Source of the DNA: UBA5314 sp039679855
GTDB lineage: Bacteria; Bacillota; Syntrophomonadia; Syntrophomonadales; Syntrophomonadaceae
NCBI GenBank assembly: GCA_039679855.1
Contig: JBDKUE010000121.1
Coordinates: 5,713 to 69,712 of the forward strand
Length of the DNA: 64,000 nucleotides
Direction: 5' to 3'
The notes under the pieces were generated by a model. The model did no database searches. It was not told the DNA's origin and worked only from the letters and a program-made list of their open reading frames with translations. The position numbers and the translations under genes were made by a program. Positions 42,263 to 50,832 of the stretch are shown piece after piece. How positions within the stretch are numbered: position 1 is the first letter of the stretch; each line of letters opens with the position of its first letter.

Positions 42263-42847
42263 TTAATCAGTTACGTATTCGTCCAGGTTTTCCAGGGCGT
42301 CATTGAGCTCATCTTGACTTTTGAATTCCATGGTTCCTTCTCGAACCGACCGCTGCACTTCAGGGGGCAACGAGGACGTAACAATACCAGTCACTTTGAG
42401 CAAAACATCGCTCTGGGGGTCGGCCCCCTGGAACACCGCCACCCGTCCCTGATAATCCTTGAGCCGCAGCTTGCTTCGGTCCTCACCACACCAATCATCC
42501 AAGGACTGTTTTATGACCAGGGTGTCTACGTTCCAACTCACTTGATAAGATTGAGCTGAAGTATAGATTAATTGTATTTCAGTGATGGTCTTGCCATTGA
42601 GCTTTTCTCTGCCCGGGAATGACGAAACCACTTTATGCCCGCACTTCAGAAACTCCTGTTCGAATACGACCGGGGTTTGGGCAGTGATGGTTATATCCGG
42701 CTCAGTTACACCCACCACCGGCTTTTGCAGGTGGCTCTTATTGGAGAACCGGTTGTACGCCTGGCCCAACCCGGCACCCACCACCGTACTGACAACTATA
42801 AACAGGACCAGAAGGCCCTTGCTAAAACGCTTTTCCACATGATTCAC
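42263..42847 (-). CDS. BofC-like C-terminal domain protein (sporulation checkpoint family)
   Basis: 194 aa. One N-terminal membrane anchor (residues about 9-27, KGLLVLFIVVSTVVGAGLGQ) is followed by an extracytoplasmic domain. Its C-terminal half, with KLRLKDYQGRVAVFQGADP, VTGIVTSSLPPEVQRSVREG and MEFKSQDELNDALENLDEY, resembles the BofC C-terminal domain. In Bacillus, BofC delays SpoIVB signalling in forespore-mother cell communication. The assignment is by eye and size, with moderate certainty. It lies between ruvC and yebC. Confidence 0.7.
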   Translation of the reverse strand: MNHVEKRFSKGLLVLFIVVSTVVGAGLGQAYNRFSNKSHLQKPVVGVTEPDITITAQTPVVFEQEFLKCGHKVVSSFPGREKLNGKTITEIQLIYTSAQSYQVSWNVDTLVIKQSLDDWCGEDRSKLRLKDYQGRVAVFQGADPQSDVLLKVTGIVTSSLPPEVQRSVREGTMEFKSQDELNDALENLDEYVTD

Positions 42848-42888
42848 CTCTGGAATTATTTTCCCCCTAATTCCAGAAGTTCATACAT

Positions 42889-42921
42889 AAAAAGAAAACC
42901 AGGGGTACAGCTCCCCTGGCT
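42889..42921 (-). terminator. Terminator of yebC
   Basis: On the minus strand GCCAGGGGagctgtaCCCCTGGTTTTC forms an 8-bp GC stem, followed by a T-rich tract (TTTTCTTTTT), 16 bp after the yebC stop. Confidence 0.85.
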
Positions 42922-42937
42922 TTTCTTTCCTGCTGCT

Positions 42938-43693
42938 CTACAGTTTTTCCATCAATTCATCGGGTATAGACATATTGGTAAATACGTTTTGCACGTCGTC
43001 ATTGTCTTCCAGGAGGTCTATCAGTCTAATTATCTTCCTGGCCATTTCCAGGTCGTTTATCTCCATCGGATTCTCCGGAATCATATCCCAGTCGGCATCT
43101 TCCAGTTTGTAGCCGGCCTTTTCCATATTGTCTTTAACTTCCAGGAATGAATCGGACGTGGTTATTACTTCATAATCATCCCCATCTTCCCGGATATCCT
43201 CGGCGCCCATGTCCAGCAATTCGAGCATAAACTCTTCTTCATCCTTGTTCAGATCAGCTTGGGACAGGCGAATTACCCCGGAACGTTTGAACATCCAGCC
43301 CACGCAGCCTGATTCGCCGAGGTTTCCACCGTGTTTGGAGAATAGATGACGGATTTCCGGTGCGGTCCGGTTGCGATTGTCGGTGGCGATCTCCAGCATG
43401 ATTGCCACACCGCCGGGCCCATAGCCCTCATATACAATCTCTTCCAGGGCCTCGGCCCCGGCGTCGCCCACGCCTTTTTTTACCGCCCGCTGAATATTTT
43501 CATTGGGCATATTAATTGCCTTTGCCTTTTGAATGGCCAGTTTGAGCTTGGCATTGGCTTCGGGATCACCGCCGCCGCCGGTTTTAACAGCTATGGTTAT
43601 CTCCTTGGCTACTTTGGTGAATTCCTTTCCCCGTTTATCATCCGATTTGGCCTTTTTATGCTTAATATTGGCCCATTTTGAATGTCCAGACAT
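42938..43693 (-). CDS. yebC: YebC/PmpR family transcriptional regulator
   Basis: 251 aa from the ATG at 43693, chosen since MSGHSKWANIKHKKAK is the universal start of the family and GGGAGGG lies 6 nt upstream; the frame opens 5 codons earlier. Contains GGGGDPEANAKLKLAIQKAKA, NMPNENIQRAVKKG and YEGYGPGGVAIMLE. YebC-type proteins have been linked to translation of difficult motifs and to transcription control. It is likely transcribed with or after the ICMT-like gene upstream. Confidence 0.95.
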   Translation of the reverse strand: MSGHSKWANIKHKKAKSDDKRGKEFTKVAKEITIAVKTGGGGDPEANAKLKLAIQKAKAINMPNENIQRAVKKGVGDAGAEALEEIVYEGYGPGGVAIMLEIATDNRNRTAPEIRHLFSKHGGNLGESGCVGWMFKRSGVIRLSQADLNKDEEEFMLELLDMGAEDIREDGDDYEVITTSDSFLEVKDNMEKAGYKLEDADWDMIPENPMEINDLEMARKIIRLIDLLEDNDDVQNVFTNMSIPDELMEKL

Positions 43694-43717
43694 TAGCAGC
43701 CCTCCCAATTAAAAGCT

Positions 43718-44386
43718 TTACCAGATCCAAGGTATAAGCCGTTTGGTTTTCCTTTTGTATTCTTGATAGCCTTCTCCCAAGTGTTCCATGAGGAAGGCCT
43801 CTTCCAGGTTTATTCTATATATCAGTGCCGGCGCCACCCCTATAAGAGTGATAAGCAATGCGCCCCAGGAGTTCATTATCATACTTATGGAAAGGGCACT
43901 AAGCAACGCGCTCAAATAGAAGGGATGGCGAATCCTTTTGTATGCTCCATGTTTGATCAAGATATGATCTTCATAAATTGACACCCGGGGATTATAAAAC
44001 TTCCCCAGGGCCGTTATGGCCCGATAGCGGATGACAAATGACAATAAAAGAACTGCAAAACCGGCCCATATCACCTGCGGTTCATAGCGCGGCAGGCGGG
44101 TTAGATGCAGGGCCACAAAATCGAGCAAGGCGTAGAACAGAACCGCCAGTGAAGAAAGCTGCATGTACAAATAGGAGCGCCGGTCATCGTCGTCAACAAC
44201 CAGGCTGTCAGGCGGCTCATAGACCATGGTTTCTATTACCGACCACAGTACGTATAGAGCGAAAAATAAAAACAGGGTCCAAAAATCAAACCGGGGTATT
44301 TGGCGTAAGGCGAGGTAGCCGAAGCAGAAAAAAGCCACTGCTGCAATAGCTATGCGAATAAAGGCCATTCGTTTCCTGGAATTCAA
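43718..44386 (-). CDS. Isoprenylcysteine carboxyl methyltransferase-like membrane protein
   Basis: 222 aa starting with TTG, with GGGGGAG 6 nt upstream. About five membrane helices in the first 180 residues. The C-terminal motif VSIYEDHILIKHGAYKRIRHPFYLSALLSALS and EEAFLMEHLGEGYQEYKRKTKRLIPWIW matches the ICMT/PEMT methyltransferase family, with the RHPxY and E-x-x-L SAM-binding residues. Substrate unknown; bacterial members may methylate lipids or quinone-like compounds. It lies between yebC and nadE. Confidence 0.85.
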   Translation of the reverse strand: MNSRKRMAFIRIAIAAVAFFCFGYLALRQIPRFDFWTLFLFFALYVLWSVIETMVYEPPDSLVVDDDDRRSYLYMQLSSLAVLFYALLDFVALHLTRLPRYEPQVIWAGFAVLLLSFVIRYRAITALGKFYNPRVSIYEDHILIKHGAYKRIRHPFYLSALLSALSISMIMNSWGALLITLIGVAPALIYRINLEEAFLMEHLGEGYQEYKRKTKRLIPWIW

Positions 44387-44421
44387 TAGGACTCCCCCTG
44401 CATATCCAAAAGTTTATATAA

Positions 44422-45171
44422 TTATAGCCTTAAATCGGGGGGTATAAAAGCAACCGGGGGCATCTGCCGCTTGTGTTCGCTTTTTCCGATAAGGTATTCT
44501 ATTTTATTGGCTACCGCCGGTTCAACCGTTTGGCCGGTTAAATAACCGTCCAGTTCCTTGTAGGTAAAGCCCAGCTCTGCTTCGTCGGTTTGACCGGCCC
44601 ATAAGCCTCCTGACGGCGGCTTGTTCAAGATGGCATCCGGCACATTGAGAAAACGGGCCAGTTCGTATACTTCGCACTTAAGCAGATCTCCTAAGACCTG
44701 CAAATCAACCCCACTGTCGCCATATTTAGTGGCATACCCGACATTTATTTCACTTTTGTTGCTGGTTCCCAGGACCAGGTAGTCGCGGGCTTGTGCTGAA
44801 TAATAAAGAGTGGTCATGCGCAGCCGGGATTTTATGTTGGCGCGCAGGACTTTTCCTTTATGCCCCTCAAACTTCAGGTACGATTCAGCCAGGGTCATAA
44901 ACATGTTAAAGACATTGTCCAAAACAACCACCCTGTACAAGATTCCGAACTCGTTGGCCAAACCCTCCGCATCAATGCGATCGTTTAATTCGCTGGCACA
45001 GGGTAAGACCAGAGCCATGTGAGCATCCGGAAATGCCTTCTGGGCTATGAGGGCAGTCACCGCTGAATCTACCCCTCCGCTCAGGCCGAATACAACGCCC
45101 TTGGCACCAGCCTTTTTAACACCGTCCCTGGTCCATTCTACCAGATATTCGACTACTGCCTTTGCATTCAC
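44422..45171 (-). CDS. nadE: NH3-dependent NAD synthetase
   Basis: 249 aa. ATP-pyrophosphatase PP-loop FGLSGGVDSAVTALIAQ (SGGVDS) is diagnostic. GTSNKSEINVGYATKYGDSGVDLQVLGDLLKCEV and the PSGGLWAGQTDEAELG block complete the family. C-terminal KHKRQMPP-type end. It amidates nicotinate adenine dinucleotide to NAD. It is the last gene of the SAM-riboswitch operon and its RBS lies in the end of the preceding small ORF (GAGGAGGAG). Confidence 0.94.
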   Translation of the reverse strand: MNAKAVVEYLVEWTRDGVKKAGAKGVVFGLSGGVDSAVTALIAQKAFPDAHMALVLPCASELNDRIDAEGLANEFGILYRVVVLDNVFNMFMTLAESYLKFEGHKGKVLRANIKSRLRMTTLYYSAQARDYLVLGTSNKSEINVGYATKYGDSGVDLQVLGDLLKCEVYELARFLNVPDAILNKPPSGGLWAGQTDEAELGFTYKELDGYLTGQTVEPAVANKIEYLIGKSEHKRQMPPVAFIPPDLRL

Positions 45172-45475
45172 TTTCTACAACTCCTCCTCATAAACACACC
45201 AAAACAACTTGCGGAACAAAAAGCCCTTTTTCTCTCTTAAGGCTTGATTGCCCCGAAAATAGTAGTCTGCTCTGGTTAATTCCCGAGCAGCTTGCTGTCC
45301 TGGTTTCTTCTCCTGGTGAATATATGCATAAGATGAGCAACACACTTTATATTCCACACAGGGGCAGTAAATCCTGCCCCAATTTTCAGAATTTTGTTGG
45401 AAAAGAGCTTTTAGCAGCACCGCTTTTAGTATAAGAAGCCCACTTTCAAGTGCATTTCCTTCATCTTCCAGACAA
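45172..45475. other. 304-bp stretch between nadE and UPF0280 with an uncertain 81-aa ORF
   Basis: No recognised gene fills this gap. A minus-strand frame (45175-45420) covers most of it and is described separately. A GGGGCA...TGCCCC hairpin, from 45360 to 45379, lies inside it. The remainder (45421-45475) is featureless. Confidence 0.5.
45175..45420 (-). CDS. Possible small ORF of 81 aa ahead of nadE
   Basis: Starts with GTG without a clear ribosome binding site and ends 3 bp before the nadE ATG. Its last codons (GAG GAG GAG TTG TAG) form the nadE RBS, so translation could be coupled. It is Cys-rich near the middle (YCPC-x5-VCC). No recognised domain. It could be a true operon member or chance; the composition is unusual, with many Cys, Tyr and Lys. 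Confidence 0.35.
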   Translation of the reverse strand: MLLKALFQQNSENWGRIYCPCVEYKVCCSSYAYIHQEKKPGQQAARELTRADYYFRGNQALREKKGFLFRKLFWCVYEEEL

Positions 45476-46234
45476 TCACAAGGGCACCAGTTCTATGTTC
45501 CCCCAGGCAGCCAGGGTTTCATCCTTGATGATAAGGGTGCCGGTAATCCCGGGAATGTCTTTTACTGCATCGATGGCCCGGGATGCGTCTTCAGTGGTTT
45601 TGACTATGTTGCCTGCCCGGGAAGCGGCTGCATCGGCCAGAGCCGCTGAAGGGCTTTTTATCAAGACCGCGTCAGCTGTGCCGAAACTCAGACTCGGCCC
45701 CACCGTTCCCGAAGAGGTGCAAATACCTAAAGTGCTTTCTTCAGGATATACTTTTATGCCCAAACGCTGGCTGAACCTTGACCGGCCGGCAAAAACCGCT
45801 ATAGTTCGTTCTCTGTGAGTATGCATAAATATGTCCCCGCCATTTTCGACAATCAATTCCTGAACCTGATCCATGAGTTTTTCGCCAATTCCCTGGGCGA
45901 TCGCTCCAGCCACAGCGGCCATGGGGCCAACATTGCACAACCGGGCGGCAGCCGCCATACTCTTTACAATCGGTGGAGCAGCCGGGAGAAGGCGTATTGG
46001 CACCAGAGAAGTTCTAAAATCCGGATCACAGGCAATATAATCTTCCAGCTCCCCCCGCAGGCGGGCCAATTCTTTCCGGCACAATGAGAGAAGGCCATCA
46101 GTGTAGCTCTTTTTATCTACACCGATAGCCAGGTCGCTTTCTCTAATCTGTATTGTAAAATAATGCAGGTCGGAGGCATTGTGCAAAGAGCGGTAAACCC
46201 TCTGCACATAAGCCTTTTTCTTCTGGTCGTCCAT
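45476..46234 (-). CDS. UPF0280 family protein
   Basis: 252 aa. Conserved: IGVDKKSYTDGLLSL, NVGPMAAVAGAIAQGIGEKLM, ELIVENGGDIF and LGICTSSGTVGPSLSFGTADAV, the signature strings of UPF0280 (ApbE-like fold). The VENGGD and S-G-T-V-G-x-S motifs resemble those in the flavin transferase ApbE superfamily. The family is found in methanogens and anaerobic bacteria beside the HcyS/HcyF pair. Its role is not established; here it directly follows hcyF by 8 bp, suggesting a step in the sulfur-insertion or reduction part of homocysteine synthesis (inference). Confidence 0.88.
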   Translation of the reverse strand: MDDQKKKAYVQRVYRSLHNASDLHYFTIQIRESDLAIGVDKKSYTDGLLSLCRKELARLRGELEDYIACDPDFRTSLVPIRLLPAAPPIVKSMAAAARLCNVGPMAAVAGAIAQGIGEKLMDQVQELIVENGGDIFMHTHRERTIAVFAGRSRFSQRLGIKVYPEESTLGICTSSGTVGPSLSFGTADAVLIKSPSAALADAAASRAGNIVKTTEDASRAIDAVKDIPGITGTLIIKDETLAAWGNIELVPL

Positions 46235-46242
46235 AGTCTTTA

Positions 46243-46665
46243 CTATACAGCCTCACGGATATTGAACAGCATCTTTATAGCATTGGTGGGACAGCAGTCC
46301 AGGCACATCCCACAAACTACGCAGTCGTCGTTGTTAAACGATACCATCATAGTGGATCTATCCATATTGAGTGCATCAGTCGGGCAAAACGAAGGGCAGG
46401 CCCCGCATTGAATGCACAAGTCTTCATGCCATACCACGGTGGCGGAAAGGGGTTCCACACCCACTCCCAGGTTTTTAAGGTATTTCACCCCGGCCTCATA
46501 CTGCTTTTTGGGTCCCTCTACTTCAAGCACCAGGTAGCCCTCTTTTTGTGGATTGATATCCGCTTTCAGGATGTTCAAGATGAGGTCAAAGTCCTTTACC
46601 AAGCGATATATAATCGGTTGATCGGCATTGGAAGCGGAAAAATAACATACTATTTTGCTTTTCAT
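46243..46665 (-). CDS. hcyF: NIL-domain ferredoxin, HcyF-like
   Basis: 140 aa. An N-terminal NIL domain (about residues 1-75) is followed by two [4Fe-4S] motifs: CIQCGACPSFCP and CVVCGMCLDCCP. In methanogens and sulfate reducers a NIL-ferredoxin forms, with the DUF39 protein, the non-transsulfuration route that makes homocysteine from aspartate semialdehyde and sulfide. It lies immediately after the DUF39 gene. RBS AGGAGG precedes ATG. The name HcyF follows this known pair. Confidence 0.88.
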   Translation of the reverse strand: MKSKIVCYFSASNADQPIIYRLVKDFDLILNILKADINPQKEGYLVLEVEGPKKQYEAGVKYLKNLGVGVEPLSATVVWHEDLCIQCGACPSFCPTDALNMDRSTMMVSFNNDDCVVCGMCLDCCPTNAIKMLFNIREAV

Positions 46666-46703
46666 TTTCTCTTACCTCCTATAATGAAGGCCCCGGGGCC
46701 TGG

Positions 46704-47906
46704 TTAAAGTTCCCGTTTGGGGAGCGACTTGAACTCAATATTGGCATCTGCCGAGGGCAGCGGGGCCACCGGCTCGCTCAGACAGAAACGGCCGGACTTT
46801 ATCCATTCCTTTAAAATACCGGCAATCTGCCGCGCCCGGGGGTAACTTGACTGGGGCGTGGTTACTATTTCCTTACCGTCAATGACCACCTTGCCCGATT
46901 TCAGGTCCCGGTAATTTACAAAGCCCAGGTCGGTAGGTTTGTAATAAGGATAGCCTTCTGCGTAATCGACCACCGGGCACCAGATATCTTCATCCTTCAC
47001 GGCTGTAAATTGAAGCATTTCTTCATCGAGGATGGGAATGGGAATCCCTATGCCCACCGCCAGGGTGGATCCATAACCCAAATAACTCAAACCTATAAGC
47101 CAGTTGGGGTCCATCTGTTTTAAATCCCCGATTACGGCCAGAGTTCCGGCCCCTGATTTGGGCACCCCGTTTTCCCCCCGTGGGACATTGGGGTGATGCT
47201 GAGTCCCGTTCCAGGCTACGTAGCCGGTTCCCCCTCCCAGGAATATCCTGGTCCCTATCCCAATGGTACGGTAATAAGGATCATTGAGCAACGGGCTCAG
47301 TTGGCCGGAAGTCGAGTAGCTGGCATTGCCCATACGCGGCTTTAAAACACCCATATAAGTATAAATCGTCCGGTCGCTCAAATTGACTGCGCAATTGTAA
47401 TTCTGGTAGGCATTGCGCGGGTTGAAGAGGAATGCTTCATTTAAATCCGCCAGGGTAACTATTGTCTCCACTTTTTTGTTGGGATAGCAGTCGGTTCCAT
47501 ACGACGTAGCCTCCAAGCGGATCTCTTTACCGGCTACCAGATCGTGAATGACATGGCCTCCACCGTATATGAATCGTCCTGGATACACTTTGTTTTCCGG
47601 GTCGTTATCCGGCAACTGAGTTGCTCCAATATAGGCGTCAACAGCAGCTATTCCCGCATAGGCTTCCACTGAGTTCAGCCACACCTTGGACATTCTGATG
47701 CGGGGATTGGCGTGACCGAAGTTCAAAAAAGCCCCGGATGAACACATCGGGCCAAAGGTTCCGGTCGTCACCACGTCAATTTCCCGGGCGGCCTTTTCCA
47801 ATCCTTTTTCTTCGACGATGCCGATAACTTCTTCGGCGGTCACTACTACGGCTTCACCGCGTTTTATCTTGGCATTGATTTCTTCGTAAGTTTTTTTGCT
47901 AGCCAT
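46704..47906 (-). CDS. hcyS: Homocysteine biosynthesis protein (DUF39, HcyS-like)
   Basis: 400 aa. DUF39/homocysteine biosynthesis family, recognised by TTGTFGPMCSSGAFLNFGHANPRIRMSKVW (with a conserved Cys), IGATQLP, GGGHVIHDLVAGK, PRNAYQNYNCAVN and GIGTRIFLGGGTGYVAWNGTQHHP. With HcyF it is thought to combine aspartate semialdehyde with sulfide to form homocysteine without cystathionine. The product would be the substrate of the MetH encoded upstream, so the operon is self-contained. It lies 40 bp after metH. Confidence 0.93.
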   Translation of the reverse strand: MASKKTYEEINAKIKRGEAVVVTAEEVIGIVEEKGLEKAAREIDVVTTGTFGPMCSSGAFLNFGHANPRIRMSKVWLNSVEAYAGIAAVDAYIGATQLPDNDPENKVYPGRFIYGGGHVIHDLVAGKEIRLEATSYGTDCYPNKKVETIVTLADLNEAFLFNPRNAYQNYNCAVNLSDRTIYTYMGVLKPRMGNASYSTSGQLSPLLNDPYYRTIGIGTRIFLGGGTGYVAWNGTQHHPNVPRGENGVPKSGAGTLAVIGDLKQMDPNWLIGLSYLGYGSTLAVGIGIPIPILDEEMLQFTAVKDEDIWCPVVDYAEGYPYYKPTDLGFVNYRDLKSGKVVIDGKEIVTTPQSSYPRARQIAGILKEWIKSGRFCLSEPVAPLPSADANIEFKSLPKREL

Positions 47907-47946
47907 CGTATCGTTTTCCCCCTATGCTGTTTCTGTTCATCATCCA

Positions 47947-50460
47947 TCATCTTTTGCGTTTGGCCACCAGTTTCTGCGCCACCAGGATGGCCTGGCGGGC
48001 ATCCTGGGAATAGGCATCGGCTCCTATGCTTTCCGCATATTCCTGGTTAAGTACGGCTCCCCCAACCATAACCCGGCTGGGTATTTGGCGTTCCTTTATC
48101 AATTTAATGACCTCACCCATACGGGGCATGGTCGTTGTCATAAGTGCACTCAAACCCACTATGTCGGCTTTCTCCCGTTCGGCGGCTTCAACTATATCCA
48201 GGGCCTTAACATCCTTGCCCAGGTCAACCACCTTGAATCCGTAGTTTTCCAGCATCACCGCAACGATGTTTTTGCCGATATCGTGAATGTCGCCTTCCAC
48301 GGTCGCTAAAACCACCACCCCGCGCATGACCCCGCTGTCGCTATCTAAATGGGGTTTCAGCATGGCAAAGGCGGTTTTCATGGCCTCGGCGGCTGCCATA
48401 AGCTGGGGCAGGAAATACTTCTTCCGGTCGTACATATCACCGGCTTTTTCAATCCCCGGAATAAGACCCTTGTTGATAAGATCCAGGGGAGGATATTCTT
48501 TTTCAGCTAGAGCCCGGTTGATAAGGTTCTGAATTCCGGCACTATCCCCTTGCAGCACCGCGTTTTCCAAATCAGCCAGCATACCGGCCCCCCCTGCGGG
48601 TGGACTTGCTGCTGTTGCCTCCGGCGTTTTAACGGCACCAGATGACCCGGCAATAAGCTCCGGAATATTACACTGCTGGCAGATAGCTGCGCGCGGCCCG
48701 GTAGGTCCGCCTGCGGCGGCAGCAGCCCGGTCCCGGTAAGCCTCGATATAACGCTGGCAGGATGGATCCCGGTTCAGCAAGACCGCCGCGGCCCGGCAGG
48801 AATCCATCATCCTTTCATCAAAGGGATTCAATATGGGCATATCCAGCCCGGCCGAAAAGGCCATGGACAGATAATTAGAGTTTAATATATCCCGGGCAGG
48901 CAGCCCATGGGAAACATTGCTTATTCCCAGAACCGTACCCACTCCGTATTTGCCCTTTACGGTCCGAATAGCATCCAGGGTTTCCATTACCTGCCCCTGC
49001 TGGGCACTGGCCGTTTGCACCAGACAGTCAATATAGATATCTTCATCCCGCAGGCCGCAAGACCTGGCTTTTCTGACTATCTTGCCCGCCACTTCCACCC
49101 GTTTGGCGGAAGTCACAGGAATACCCTGTTCATCCAGGCACAATCCCAAAACGGCCGCACCATACTTGCGCGCCAGGGGAAGAATGGCTTCCAGGTTCTT
49201 CTTTTCTCCAGTGGTGGAGTTGATTAAAGCCCGGCCTACGAAGTTTTTAAGTCCTTCTTCAATGGCCTGGGGGTTGGTCGAATCAAGAGACAACGGCAGG
49301 TCAACCGCCGCCTGAACGGCCAGGACCGCGCTTCCCATAGTTTTGGACTCATCTATACCAGGAACCCCCATGTTTACATCCAGCACCGGAGCTCCGGCGG
49401 CAGCCTGCTTTTTAGCTTCCTCTACAACCAGAGTCATTCTTCCTTCTTTAATATCTTGAGCCAAAAGCTTGCGGGCGGTGGGGTTAATACGCTCACCTAT
49501 AAAGGCCAGGGGCTGCCCCTCACCTATGATTACAAAGCGGCTGCGCGAGGCCAAAGCCCTTAATCCTCTGGGGTTCCGGGCAGTCGGAGCCAGCCCCTTT
49601 AAAACCCGGGCGATGGCTTGAATATGTGCCGGAGTGCTGCCGCAGCAGCCTCCAATCAGGTTGGCTCCGGCCTGACGCAAGCGGAGAGAATTTTCCGCCA
49701 TCTCTTCCGGCGAATCCGGGAAGACGGTCTTTTCATTGATAAGCCTGGGCAGCCCGGCATTGGGTTCGACCGACAGGAACAAACTAGAATACCGCCCCAT
49801 TTGCTCAATAACCGGCAGCAGTTCCCTCCCCCCTCCAGAGCAGTTGGCTCCTATGGCCAGAGGTTGGAAGGCTTCCAGAATGATAAGGGCGCTCAAGGGA
49901 TCGGTGCCGGTCATCGTCCGACCGGAATTTTCAAAGGTCAAATGGCAGACCACCGGCAGCCGGGTGGTCTCCCGGGCTGCGATCAAGGCAGCCCTCATTT
50001 CCCCAATATCAGTCATGGTTTCAATAGATATCAGATCAGCGCCCGCTCTTTCACAGGCCCTTACCTGCTCGGCAAAAACTTCGAATAAATCATCAAAGCA
50101 CACCTCTCCCATTGGGAAGAGCAAACGACCGGTGGGGCCTATGGAAGCCGCTACCAAAGCCTTGCCCGCGGCCGCCCTGCGCGCGATACTGACAGCTTCC
50201 CCGTTGATTTCTTCCACCCGGTCTTGTAAACCGTATTCAGCTAATTTATAGCGGTTCCCACCAAAGGTGTTGGTTTCAATTATATCGGCCCCGGCTTGAA
50301 CATACTGGTAATGGACTTCCTGCAAAATGCCCGGATTCTCAATTCCAAACAACTCGGGGCACATACCGGGAGTCATCCCCTGGGCCTGGAGCATGGTTCC
50401 CATGGCTCCATCCAAAATTAAAATCTTCTCTTTGAGCAGCGCGTAAAGGTCTGCAGGCAT
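47947..50460 (-). CDS. metH: Cobalamin-dependent methionine synthase lacking the reactivation domain
   Basis: 837 aa from the ATG at 50460, chosen because GAAAGGGGAG precedes it; the open frame continues six codons to 50478. Domains: homocysteine S-methyltransferase (1-300) with zinc Cys in GANCSGGG and GGCCGSTPAHI; methyl-THF/pterin-binding domain (about 320-580: FIGERINPTARKLL, DVNMGVPGIDESKTM); B12 cap and cobalamin-binding domain (about 640-837) with GDIHDIGKNIVAVMLENYGF. The C-terminal SAM reactivation domain of E. coli MetH is absent, as usual in anaerobes, so a RACo-like protein (60.5 kb) might reactivate it. It is preceded by a SAM-I riboswitch. Confidence 0.95.
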   Translation of the reverse strand: MPADLYALLKEKILILDGAMGTMLQAQGMTPGMCPELFGIENPGILQEVHYQYVQAGADIIETNTFGGNRYKLAEYGLQDRVEEINGEAVSIARRAAAGKALVAASIGPTGRLLFPMGEVCFDDLFEVFAEQVRACERAGADLISIETMTDIGEMRAALIAARETTRLPVVCHLTFENSGRTMTGTDPLSALIILEAFQPLAIGANCSGGGRELLPVIEQMGRYSSLFLSVEPNAGLPRLINEKTVFPDSPEEMAENSLRLRQAGANLIGGCCGSTPAHIQAIARVLKGLAPTARNPRGLRALASRSRFVIIGEGQPLAFIGERINPTARKLLAQDIKEGRMTLVVEEAKKQAAAGAPVLDVNMGVPGIDESKTMGSAVLAVQAAVDLPLSLDSTNPQAIEEGLKNFVGRALINSTTGEKKNLEAILPLARKYGAAVLGLCLDEQGIPVTSAKRVEVAGKIVRKARSCGLRDEDIYIDCLVQTASAQQGQVMETLDAIRTVKGKYGVGTVLGISNVSHGLPARDILNSNYLSMAFSAGLDMPILNPFDERMMDSCRAAAVLLNRDPSCQRYIEAYRDRAAAAAGGPTGPRAAICQQCNIPELIAGSSGAVKTPEATAASPPAGGAGMLADLENAVLQGDSAGIQNLINRALAEKEYPPLDLINKGLIPGIEKAGDMYDRKKYFLPQLMAAAEAMKTAFAMLKPHLDSDSGVMRGVVVLATVEGDIHDIGKNIVAVMLENYGFKVVDLGKDVKALDIVEAAEREKADIVGLSALMTTTMPRMGEVIKLIKERQIPSRVMVGGAVLNQEYAESIGADAYSQDARQAILVAQKLVAKRKR

Positions 50461-50495
50461 AGGCGACTCCCCTTTCATCTTATAAAAAATTATAT

Positions 50496-50526
50496 AAAAA
50501 GCCCTCTTACATTACATAAAGAGGGC
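50496..50526 (-). terminator. Terminator (expression platform) of the SAM-I riboswitch
   Basis: On the minus strand GCCCTCTTtatgtaatgtaAGAGGGC, followed by TTTTTATATAA, forms right after the aptamer. It stops transcription of metH when SAM is bound. Confidence 0.88.
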
Positions 50527-50536
50527 AAGTTATCTT

Positions 50537-50632
50537 TTCCCTCTCATCTATCAGGAATTGGCACCATACCCCATATAGGGCGGTTGCCGGGTTTCATCGG
50601 GCCAGTCCCTCCACCTCTCTGGATAAGAGTCT
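50537..50632 (-). promoter_or_regulatory. SAM-I (S-box) riboswitch
   Basis: On the minus strand the aptamer begins ACTCTTATCCAGAGAGGTGG, has the diagnostic GAAACCCGGCAACC and GGTGCCAATTCC strings, and closes with GATGAGAGG. P1 pairs CTCTTATC with GATGAGAG. It senses S-adenosylmethionine and controls the metH-hcyS-hcyF-UPF0280-nadE unit by termination. It lies 77 bp upstream of the metH ATG. An upstream sigma-A-like promoter, TTGACT-17-TATTGA, is at 50724-50696. Confidence 0.95.
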
Positions 50633-50695
50633 TAAGGAATATTCACTTAGATAAAACCGCTGATGCAGCCTGCTTTTATAGAATACAGTTTTATC

Positions 50696-50724
50696 TCAAT
50701 ATATTTTAACGGTCTTACAGTCAA
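50696..50724 (-). promoter_or_regulatory. Promoter of the SAM-riboswitch operon
   Basis: On the minus strand TTGACT (50724-50719), 17-bp spacer and TATTGA (50701-50696). It is positioned about 65 bp before the riboswitch aptamer, fitting a standard S-box leader. Confidence 0.5.
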
Positions 50725-50764
50725 ATAGCAATTGAAAATATGCGAATTTTGCGTTTTTGGCAGA

Positions 50765-50795
50765 TAAAAAAACAGACCAGCAGGCTGGCCTGTTA
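50765..50795 (-). terminator. Terminator of the small membrane protein gene
   Basis: On the minus strand ACAGGCCAGC-ctg-CTGGTCTGT pairs (one G-U) and is followed by TTTTTTT. It lies 38 bp after the stop of the phage-holin-like gene. Confidence 0.82.
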
Positions 50796-50832
50796 GGGCT
50801 TTTAATTAAATTCCAGGCAGTTATGTTAGTAA

